DNA of 64,000 nt, taken from Sclerotinia nivalis. Taxonomy: Eukaryota; Ascomycota; Leotiomycetes; Helotiales; Sclerotiniaceae. The DNA lies in the NCBI GenBank assembly GCA_029531795.1, contig JAPEIS010000001.1, positions 3,596,001 through 3,660,000 on the forward strand, in the 5' to 3' direction. Of this stretch, positions 34,834-45,000 are shown in pieces. Under the pieces are notes generated by a model that saw only the letters and a program-made list of their open reading frames with translations, was not told the DNA's origin and ran no database searches. Position 1 is the stretch's first letter. Each line of letters opens with the position of its first letter. A program made the position numbers and the translations under genes.

Positions 34834-37002
34834 TTATTGAATAGTTACCGCCCTCATTTCCTCGGGCCACTGAACTTTGAAATCTTCGAAATATGCAACA
34901 CGTTTGAACACATCGGGCTCGATCTCCAACAGGATCAGGCCAACAGAATCTAGATAAGAGACTGGTGTTGATGGACCTGCTCCTCCGCCCAATTCAGCAA
35001 GAAGTCCATTTGAACTTTTCGTTCCATCCCAATATGGGAAGACATAATTATATCCTAATCGAAGAGCCCAGTATTGACCTTCTTCGCCACTTGGAAGAGG
35101 CCTGTGATCGGCGACGAATTGCCCTATTTTTAGACGTTCCTCTGAGAATGCAGAATCCTCACCATCGAATCCACTTTCGTAGTAATAATTCCTTGGTTCA
35201 TCTTCGCAAGTCTCATCAGGTTCCTCTTCAGGTTCATCACACCTCATAATGTCGTGACAACCCCCCTGGACCTTGATCTTAAGCATTCAACCCATCAAAG
35301 TGATATACCCGGCCTTCACTTGTCCGTAGCAATCCGAAATGAAGTCAATATTGGTATCGAGCAATTGTGCTTCCCACCTGAACTTCGCAGATTTTTTATG
35401 TGTATGATCTACCCCATCTTTGCCGGGATAATAGTTGGATGTTAGATCTGGAATCAACAACTCTGTACCCGTGAATGCCACCGGCGAATAGCCAAAAGGA
35501 ACTGATAGCGATGCCCAAGACCATGAAGGGGCAATGTACAAGGCGGTATTGGATGCGGGTAATACATAATACTCGCGGGAAATTTTAAACGTTGTCCAAC
35601 AAAGCGCTTGGGGAAAGTTATGCTCCCAGAGACCTGCTAAATATCTATCCCCGGTGAACGATCCAACCTGGAAAGCTAGCCCACCGATCGCTGGAAGCTT
35701 GTCCCTTCTGGAAGACATTTCCTTAGTGGAATATGTAGATAATAGTCGATACCACACATCCATGACATACTCCGAACAAATTGCACTTTTAGTGGGTAGA
35801 TTATGGAATGTAAAATGTTCAAAACCATTGAAGACACTAAGATGATCGACATCGTTGAAGGGTTCCTGATCCGACCTTTGTTTTACACGACAACGAAAAT
35901 GCATACTAACGGGACAGAATGCCAACGTCCGAGCGGCTAGAATGCTTTCCTGGAGTACCCAAGCTCTGCCGAATAGTGGAAATCTCGACAATTTTATATC
36001 TTTCCGATGAACGCAACTATCTCGAAGACATGGCCGGATCCACAAAGTTCTCACAACTTTCTTTCCATCTAGTCGAATCACATGACCAAGTTTGACAGCC
36101 AACCTTTCTGACAGGAATCCATCGTCCCCGTCTGTTGCTGCCACAGCTGCAATGTTGAAAGCGGTATTGTTATACACGAAACACATTCTAGAAGCTTCTT
36201 CATTCCAATCATTCTTGGAGTTTTGAACGATGCAAAGCGAATCGATCCATAAATATTGTATCTGAAAGCCACGTGCAACACGTACAGCATCTGCGTACGT
36301 CTTGTTCATACTTTCAAGTGGGATCGCGATTTTCATTTCATCTAGATTTTCCTTGCGCGTTTCTAGATGTTCTGATTTACCCCAGCAGTGACTCAAAGTA
36401 ATGTATTGCCACTTGCTTTTTGTATGTTCGGGATTCCCCGAGTATTCCTTCGTTTCAATCAAGCGTGGCACCGTAAAGTTGCCACTCAGATCACGAATTC
36501 CGACGTCAATTAGCCTCGATGGAACATAGCTTGGATTAAAACGATCGCGGCATTCTAGGTGGGTTTCCATGCACTCATTCAGCCATTATTTTACCATTTC
36601 CACAGTGTTCGATAATACTGGATCAGGGTCTTGATGATAACTCGAAGGCCAAGTTTCATGATCGTCCCCACCCACATATAGCTCCAAGCAGAATCCACCA
36701 TAGAGAACCATTCCACCCCTGGTTGGAAGAAGCTTGAAATATAAGTCCGGCCCATCTGTAGAATAGAGGTGGAGGGCGGAACATCCGGGATAGCGCTTCG
36801 ATAGAAACTTCACCAAAATCTCGCAAAGCTGACAGCCACTAACAGCAGATTGCCTGAGTTCGGGTAACCCCTTTTAATGGGGAAACTGAAGCCTATACGA
36901 GTTGCTGAGGTTGTCTGGAATCGAATTCGGCATCGAGGCTTCTCTTACATCTTTAGAAGTGATCCATGTCCGGAAGCTTTTACACTTCGTGCATAAAGGC
37001 AT
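34834..37002 (-). pseudogene. HET-domain protein with three in-frame stop codons
   Basis: HET proteins act in fungal nonself recognition and can trigger cell death. One - strand frame of 723 codons runs from ATG 37002 (MPLCTKCKS) to TAA at 34834-34836 without a frameshift. Signatures are in order: CQLCEIL in the N-terminal part, C-x3-H-x2-C (CMETHLEC, about codon 145), PSRLIDVG, YITLSHCWG (about 200), IDSLCIVQNSKNDWNEEASRM (about 253-273) and GRAWVLQE (about 345). Three stops interrupt it: TAA at 36874-36876, TAA at 36586-36588 and TGA at 35287-35289. All can arise by C to T or G to A. If each is real, the longest translatable piece with its own ATG is 36570-35287 (427 residues), which holds the whole HET core. 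That shorter protein might still be made. Confidence 0.78.
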
Positions 37003-37421
37003 TGCGATCAAATTGGGACTTGGTCCTTCGAAAGGTTTTCATGGCCAACCTGGGATGTTCTTAATGGAGAAGTCAAGAGAGTAAACAAGAGTGATTTTAA
37101 TAAGGCTATGGGGTGTTCTTGTGATGTATCACAGTGCGACACGTGAGTGGTGACACGACATCCACAACAGCCTAGGCATATTGCAAGGCCGGCTTCCTTG
37201 ATATATTAACTGCAGAAGGAAGTCTTGTCCACCTGAAAGATTGGCCATGGTGACGAAGTAATAACAAAACAAAAGATTTCGTTGCGGTAATTCGCACAAT
37301 GACTTTGATCGAGCACAGAGGATGTATGATGGAAAGGACGATATTCTACTATGGATATCGCCGAATAATCTATCTATTTTTCTTTGTAAAATGGTGTGAA
37401 GGTATCAGTAAAACAGGAAAT
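37003..37421. other. intergenic, no gene seen
   Basis: Sequence upstream of the HET locus and downstream of the peroxiredoxin gene. It should hold the HET promoter and the peroxiredoxin 3' untranslated region. Confidence 0.5.
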
Positions 37422-38386
37422 CTACTTCCCAACATTTGTAAATCTCAAATAAGGCTTGACCTCTCTAACCTCTCCAAACTTCTTCCGCGCATCCTCAGTC
37501 TTGACCGTTGGTGGCACAATAACATCATCTCCTACCTGCCAATCAATTGGTGTAGTAATACCCTTCTTATCCGCCGTCTGTAAACTATCGATGACCCTCA
37601 AAACTTCCTTGGTATTTCGTCCGCAGCTGGCTGGATACATCATCGTAAGTCTGATCTTCTTGGCAGGATCAATGATAAAGACGGAACGGATGGTGAATGC
37701 AATGCCTTTTTGATCAATGTTGGTTGCGTCTTGAGCATCGAGCATGTCGTAGAGATAAGCTACTTTGCGATCCGCATCGGCGATGATGGGGAATTGGAGA
37801 GTGGTTCCGGAGACTTCGTTGATATCTTTAATCCATTCTTTATGGGAAGGGAGAGGATCTGCAGACTATTTGGACAATTGACGTGTTAGTATACGGAGTA
37901 CAATATGTTTAGATGCTGTTCTCATCAACATCATGCATGACATAACAACATACCAGCCCAATCATATTGACGCCCCGCTTCCCAAATTCATCCTTCAATT
38001 TCGCAAAAGCACCAAGCTCGGTAGTGCATACTGGAGTAAAGTCTGCGGGGTGCGAGAAAAGAACTGTCCACCTTTTACCGATGAACTTGTGGAAATCGAT
38101 AGGACCTTGGGTTGTTTCGGCTTTGAAGTTGGGTGCTGAATAAGAAGAGGATTTGTTAGCTTTTAATTATGGAATTGATAAGAACAAATTCCAAAAATAA
38201 AAATAAATGGATTTAAATACCTTCGGAGCCTAATCTCAATCGAGGTTGTTCAGGTAAAGAAGTTGTAGCCAGGAATCGTCGTGATAGAGGGGTAACAGCT
38301 GAAGCTCTGAAGGATTTCTGAACTGAAGAAGCTCGGGGTAAGGCACGCAGAGTGCGGGGAACGGTACGAGTAAAGAGAGTTGCCAT
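37422..38386 (-). CDS. PRX1: mitochondrial 1-Cys peroxiredoxin
   Basis: It reduces hydrogen peroxide and organic peroxides. Three exons (38386-38221, 38135-37954, 37865-37422) encode 263 residues, and all splice sites are GT-AG and keep frame. The first 45 residues are rich in Arg/Ser/Thr with no acidic residue (MATLFTRTVPRTLRALPRAS), a mitochondrial presequence. The peroxidatic Cys is residue 92 in PADFTPVCTTELGAF. The C-terminal part (IRSVFIIDPAKKIRLTMMYPASCGRN, then IDWQVGDDVIVPP) is typical of the 1-Cys (Prx6/yeast Prx1) group. The acceptor of exon 3 was placed at TAG before TCTGCAG because only this gives GLSADPLPSHKEW in frame. Confidence 0.95.
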
Positions 38387-39287
38387 TGTGAGTGAAGTGA
38401 ATGGAGAGAACTACAAGTTTGATAGAAATGAAGCTTTTGATGTAATTATTTTTTCTTCTCACTCAAGAAGACGGCAAGATCAAACAGCTCCAATCACTTA
38501 TGACATAATCACTAATTATTACAGTAAGGCTAAACAGTCAGGGGTCTTAGCGAGGCTGAAATGCAAGGCTATGAAATGTGGGGTAAGGTTACGGCGAATA
38601 GTTCTCTTGTTTGAACAACCTCACCAAGAATCCTTTTTTTTACTTGGGATATCCTCTAATAAGCCCTCGAACTGTGTATCTTTATGCAATCTGTGTTTGA
38701 TGGATATCCTATAGACGCCTCGTTGAGACGTACATTGATGTTTTCAGATGGAACTTCTCGGAATCCTACATTTCCTACCATGCATGTAAACTCATTGTCC
38801 CTTTTGGGTATTGGGTATGCATCATTCGATCGCGAGTGAAAACACATTTCATTTGCTTTCCATTTGTTTGATGTCAGCTGCAATTGAATTTTTGGAGGAA
38901 GCAATTGTCTGCTCGAGGTGGTAAAGAGTCCCCCTTGGCTCGATTTTTTCCAAAGCTGGAAAAAGGTCTTGGAAAGGATTGAAATCAAGAAGCTGAGCAT
39001 CTGTAACGGTATCTTGTGACATTGGTACCTACAAATATTTTTTTTTATTCAATAAAAAGCGCTATGGCGATATTATGTGTACTTAATCATAACTCATGCA
39101 AAAATCGTTTAAATTGGTGTCATCAACTTCCATTTCTACTCTCTCATGTTGCTATCAACCTGACTGACAAGTGCTTTTGCAAAATTGAGCAAGTTCAGAC
39201 AACCTCCCTATTCCCGTCCCAATTCCTAGATTAATCCTCATTCACACTCATCCTCAATCAATCCCTTGCTTTGTTTGTAACCCGATT
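38387..39287. other. intergenic, no gene seen
   Basis: Between the peroxiredoxin promoter and the small gene at 39288. Open frames are short and not protein-like. Confidence 0.5.
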
Positions 39288-39712
39288 TTAATCCCGCAAG
39301 ATGTCCTTCAAATCCCACAATTCTTCTCTCAACGTGGTCAAATTACGACTCATCAAAGTCAAATTTTCCCACATATCAACCCACGCGTGAGAAGCTCCAA
39401 GTTCGACTTCATAGCCAACCAAAGTTTCCTGATATATCGTTTTGCAGGACATTTGGACAGCATTCACGAGGAGTCGGGTTTGTTCGATGGCGTGAATCAT
39501 ATCACTGATTTTAGAGGTGTCATTGGTTACTGGGTCGTGCTGAGTGAGCTTGACGTCTGTGGTATTCGAACTAGGTCTGGTATTGGATGTCTAATCCACC
39601 ACTGCACGTTTCCTTCTTCCTTTGTATAAAACGAGACTATTTGTTTGCTTTATATGAAATGTTCAATCAATACGTGCGAAAGGTGACGTCATAATTTTCT
39701 TTTACTTACCAT
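39288..39712 (-). CDS. small conserved-looking protein, ATG-only first coding exon
   Basis: I do not recognise it. The proposed model is ATG at 39712-39710 followed at once by a consensus donor (GTAAGT), an intron to TAG at 39593-39591, then 39590-39288 in frame. It encodes 101 residues beginning MTSNTRPSSNTTDVK. The rest is helix-rich with heptad-like spacing (MIHAIEQTRLLVNAVQM, then MWENLTLMSRNLTTLREELWDLKDIL), which suggests a coiled coil. There is no signal peptide or membrane segment. The perfect join of ATG, donor, acceptor and frame is the main support. It could be chance. Confidence 0.5.
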
Positions 39713-40725
39713 TGTCTTTGTGTGACGAGTTTCGGATTATGGCGTTTCAATGTGTAAATAACACATGCGTGTTCTGCTCATTAAGATGATGAAACATACG
39801 GTAATTTTCGCCCATGAATGATGACACGGAATGGGAAACGGGGGATTTCGCCAGGTAGAAGTTTCCACATGGAGGTACGAGGAGAAAATATAGCGCTTAG
39901 TGCTCTAGGAGCATGGATAGACTAAATTCTCATCGGAAAGAATAGTTTCGATAATATTACTCGCAGCCACTTTAATATCCTACATGTGACAAGGTATTGT
40001 TCTTTCTGAGTTGAATTTGAGTAGAAACGTAGTAGCTAGAGGTTGGAATGGCTCATAGTTTTCGAGATGTAGACCCTATAATCTGTACAATCATGACAAC
40101 TTAAAATCAACTGCAACAAAAACAAGGAGAAAAGAAAGCCAATAAAGAGTGAATAGCTACCTAAATAGTCTAACGCTCCTCTCGGAGGAGGTTGATCGGA
40201 TAATAATAAATAATATAATAATAATACTATAATATTATTTATTATAATAGTGGAAGACTTAGTCGTATTTAGCTTAGGAGTGATCGAATATATGAACAAT
40301 AGAATATTGAAGTCAGAATTATATATATATTGAATATTGAATTTTTATCTGCTTATTTTTTCGAAGAATTCTTTGAAGAAGATCTTCGTATTTATAGATT
40401 TTAATGAGATTCTACACTATTCTATGATTATAAATAAGATCGATTTAAATCGAATCTTATAGAATCATTTTATATAATAAAAGGAAATAATAACCAATAG
40501 TATTCAATCTGAGAATAAGAAAATTCTATATGCTTCCATTTCATTCTATTCCATTATAAATCATTCTGATATGATATATGATCGAAATTTTATATAATAA
40601 TAAAATTTAATAATATGAAATCATATTATTAATATATCACGTGATCATATAACTATTGGTTCGGTAAATATTATTAAGTGATTTAATAACTTATTAGGAA
40701 TTCTCACACTCATTTAGGCAAAAGA
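39713..40725. other. AT-rich island, no gene seen
   Basis: From about 40190 to 40690 the sequence is strongly AT-rich, with ATAAT/TATTA words and a 14-bp-arm inverted repeat (40203-40216 with 40232-40245). It may be the worn remnant of a RIP-hit repeat. I see no coding sequence. Confidence 0.5.
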
Positions 40726-40956
40726 ATGTTTTCCGAAACACAAATAGAGCGTGAAGATCTGGAATCGTCATCACCAAAACCATCATCATACCTCTCCTTT
40801 CATGATCATCAGCAAACTGAATATACCTTTCTCTCCAGTCCACAACCTTATCAACCACCATATCGACTCAATCCCATACATACTTCATACCCACTTAACC
40901 AAGAGCATACTCTATACCCATCTAACCCACTACAGATTCCATATCCTCCACCATAG
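40726..40956 (+). pseudogene. Pro/Tyr/Ser-rich open frame, doubtful
   Basis: A 76-codon frame begins after the AT-rich island and is rich in Pro, Tyr and Ser (PYQPPYRL, HTLYPSNPLQIPYPPP). A similar reading (TLYPPPQSPVSNDN) continues after a TAG at 40954-40956. It may be a broken gene for a low-complexity protein or chance. No family recognised. Confidence 0.2.
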
Positions 40957-41059
40957 ACTCTATATCCTCCACCTCAATCACCCGTGTCTAATGACAACGT
41001 ATCGATCAACCAGCGATTTGGATGCTATAGTTAACCATACTCAAATCTATCCTGAATAG

Positions 41060-42039
41060 CATCATCAGCACATCGACTCCAACATCAATAGAGGGAGAAA
41101 AGATGATATACCATAAGCTGGAAATTACATCTTAATTTCGGTGGAGGGGTTCACGAGACAGGCGGGAATAGGGACTCCCGGATGCGGATATCAAGATTAG
41201 AGCTACGTCTCGGATGGAATGATTATAAGATGTATAGCAGATGTTATGTATAATGTGTATGTATATAGGAGAGGTATGAAAAGACAAAACAGAAATCAAC
41301 AAGAACTGGAACACAGTATGCTTCTTCTAGTTTAAGTAATGGCATTAGAATGATAGAGAGGAAGAACACACAATCTACAAATAGCATACCTCAAAAAGGG
41401 TTTCGCAAATGATGCCTAGATATAGGATATATAGATAAAAACACAATTACTGAAGACAAAGTATGCTTCAAATCTGATGTTTAGGACAGGAGGAAATAAG
41501 GTAGGGTTAGGAAGGAGTACGGGTAGGTTAGCTCAAGGCTATTAGCACCGGCTTAGAGTCGTGACTGGTGGATGGAGGGAGGGGAATTGGAGCTTGGACA
41601 AATTTGAAGTATTTGTGAACCTCACCATGGGTTAATTTTAACCAGCTCTGAATAATGATAGGATCTCAAGACACATATCTATGATGCCAAAAATACATAG
41701 GGTAGTCATCGGATGGTTACACATATTTTTTTAATTTTAATTGTACTCGAGTATCTATCTACCTAGGTACGTCCATATTCAAGTCACTCTTATCATGTGA
41801 CATCAATTATTCTTTTGCAACTACCATTTTATCACATTTGGAGATCACACTGCGGAATACTGATTATAATTCCTTTTATTGTGCTAATGCATATCCAACT
41901 GCAAAGAAAAGAGAGAAATAAAAACAGTCCAACATTCGAACACTGATATCCATCCCTCATGCGTTTCTTCGTGTTGATACATTGAGATGAAGTTCGCGGG
42001 ACCCTTAGATCAATTAGTGTTGCACGTTATAGCTACTAA
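41060..42039. other. intergenic downstream of REV3, no gene seen
   Basis: Non-coding sequence. It should contain the REV3 3' untranslated region near 42000. Confidence 0.5.
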
Positions 42040-45000
42040 TCACCACTCCAGACCTGTAAAATCTACCTCCGTTCCATCAGTTGCCGACAGAGCCTGCATA
42101 GCTGGGACAACAGAGGCTCTTTCCGTCTTCAGCCGCACCCTCTGTTTCACCCTTGTATAAAATACAGGACAATCCTTGCTATCGCATTTCACTTCCTCTA
42201 GTGGAGATAAGCCAGAACAAGTCTGGCAAATGCTCTGTATGTCTAGAAACTTCTTTTCCTCAATTTTGAGCCTAGTCTGCAAAGAAAGCATGGATTCAGA
42301 GGCATTCGAATGACACTGAGGACAGAGAAATCCCTCGGTCTCAAGTTTGTCTTTACACACAAGACATGAAGATGATTTCATATATGACTCGAGCGTTTTC
42401 TTGTTGATGCCCAGCTCTTTTAGTTTTCCCTGACCAAAATTCATCTCGATTCGGCGAACGCGCTGAACTTTGGGCATCTCGTCATACCAACTTCTGACAT
42501 TGGCACCCATGAGATTGAAAATTCGTTCTAGTGGTGGAATGAGGTTTTTAGAGATGTAATACTCCGCATCCAATTCGCTGTGATCATTGTTGAGAAGATC
42601 TTCGGGCGCCACACAGCGGTCGATCAACCGGGCCCCTGGAGCGCCCGTGACGACCACATATGGAACTCGCTCACCATACTGCGGCTCTGCTCGTGCATCT
42701 TCCAGCATCTTTTTGGTGCTAATAAGAGCACCTGGGGGCGGTGGTCCTTTGTCACTATATGTTCCAAGCTTGACTTCTCTCGCAAAGCAAAAGTCTTGGA
42801 TAGACACAGAGCCTTTCATGATTTTCTCGCACTGCTCCTGAAAATAGGATTTTACTTGGCTCAGGTCAGCTGTTCGAAAAAGTATCTTAAGAGCTCTCTC
42901 TTCAATCTTTTGCTCAGCTGGCGTGCCATCACGTCGTACCGTCTCAATACCTTTCGCATCAAAGTCCGGCTCAATTTGTGATCTGTCTTCGTACTTGAAC
43001 CCTACATATCGCTTCTTAGCTAGAAGCACGCAGGGAAGATACACCTTTTCGAATTTGAGCTTGATGGGACGTGGGTTCATATTGGTGACCGTTTTTGCAA
43101 TCTCATTCCCAATATCGAATGCCTCATCTTTGCTGCGACCCTTCAGGTAGACAAACAAGCTGTCCGTATCACCATATACTACTTCTGCGCCCCAGCGTTT
43201 TACCGAGTGTATAAGTGCAATGGCCCTTTCCAGTGTCTCCCGGCCGGTTTGAACAATGCTGTCAGCAATCTCTGAGCATGGCATGCGCCCAGAAAACGAT
43301 GCAGATGTATATCCATAGGTAACATTGGCGATAAGTTTCAAGGCTAGCTGCCTATTGTTCAATAATCTTTGTAGAGCTTTATCTTCCTTGTCAAGCTTCA
43401 TTCCGCTCTTCACCATAACTCGCGTCTCAAGTATTTCTCCCAGCATTTTCGCTAGGAGAGACTTCCGAATGTTTGGTTTTGCGTACATCATTCCATTGGG
43501 AGAAATATTGATGTGGTCTTTCAGCAACTCTAACAGCCTATCCTCCCGTGTGTATTCTGTGAAACCCATTTTATTGGTACCTCGCCAGTTTTCCACTCGT
43601 CCAAGGTAAGTCGAGTAGCAGTAATTGTAAGCAATCATAACACTAGGGTACAGGCTTTGAAAATCAAGAACGAGCAAAGGGCTACTGTAAAATGCACTTT
43701 GAGGCTCCATAACGAGGGGGAGACACTCTAAAGCATTTTGGCCTCCAACTTGTTTTCGACTAGGAGATATCAACATGAAGTTCTCTGGTTTTGCAATGCG
43801 GAACATCAGAGATTCTACCTTAAATTGTGAACCACGAGAGAAAACTGAAAAAAAATCGACACCCAAGAGCCGTGCTTGTTCGCTTGTACGTGAAATTAAT
43901 TCATTCTGCTCAAGTATTTCTAGATCGAGTTGTACACGGGACACATAGTGCGTGAGTACTTTAGACAAATCTTGAGCCGACCCATAAGTATACCAGGAAC
44001 TTAGATCAGCCCATGTATAGTGAGGAATTCGCCGGTGGAGCAGATGAAAAGCCACGTTCTCTAATGTGTATTGAAGGAGATTGAGCTCGGCTCGCATGGC
44101 TCTCCAAATGTTGATCATATGTCGGCCCGTGACACGAATTGTGGATGTATTGTTGAATCCCCATTTGTCGTTGTCCTTGCCAAAACGGCCATGGGATTGA
44201 GCTTTCATGCGCGAAAACTCATCGCACAGGTCGTAGTCATATTTCACTCTTGCTCGTTCAATAAGATATCCCCAAGATTCACCGTGAACCTCGAAACCAG
44301 TCAAGATGTCTGGATCGTACTCCCGCACGATTCCTACCATACGGATAAGTAGATCAAGTTCAGAAGATTCTACGTGCACCTCGAATGGAACTTGATTCGA
44401 TATTCTCTCGGAGATATTGTCATTGTTAGCTGACAGGACCGCAATCCCTAGTTGTGATGGGCTACCTTCAGTGCCGTCATCGTCAGCCTGAAAGCAGAAG
44501 AATATACATTGAATCTCATCCTCTTCGAGATTGGGAACAAAACTTCCTCGTGTATTGACATGAACTTCTAGGCTCATGACACTCATGTATTGAGCCTCAC
44601 GTTGGATATTGACCGTCTTTTCATTCTGTGTGTACTTGAACCCATGCTTATTCTTTTGAGTTGGACCGTCAATTTGAGAAAGCTTTGCCTCCTTTCGGCG
44701 ATTGCTGACTGACGACTTGGAAGGTGTGCCTCTCTTTGAATTTCCGGATTCATTTCCCAGCCGTAACGTCTCATTGCGAGCCCAACAATGTACATCTGCA
44801 TAAGTGGGTGGTGTTTCTGCAAAAGTCCAAACCCGGAGGCTACACTCGCGACGGCGACGATGATAAACCTCCTCGTCCTTGGTTTTGTCCGGAAGAACAA
44901 CAGGCCTGAGCCCAAAAGTTGCGTCTGAGGTTGCAGATGGGTCAAAATCGGGAAGGAACGGTATGCTCGTGCTTCCAAGTTTGAATTCTCTGCCCGCCCA

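Noticed and set aside
34834..37002. A-to-I RNA editing as the cure for the HET stops
   Set aside because: The known fungal preference is a U before the edited A and mostly TAG stops; here the stops are TAA, TAA and TGA, so editing to sense codons would need disfavoured or double changes. Not excluded, only unlikely.
42580..43609. Several + strand frames of 75-133 codons inside REV3
   Set aside because: Shadows of the long REV3 frame on the other strand; no independent signals.
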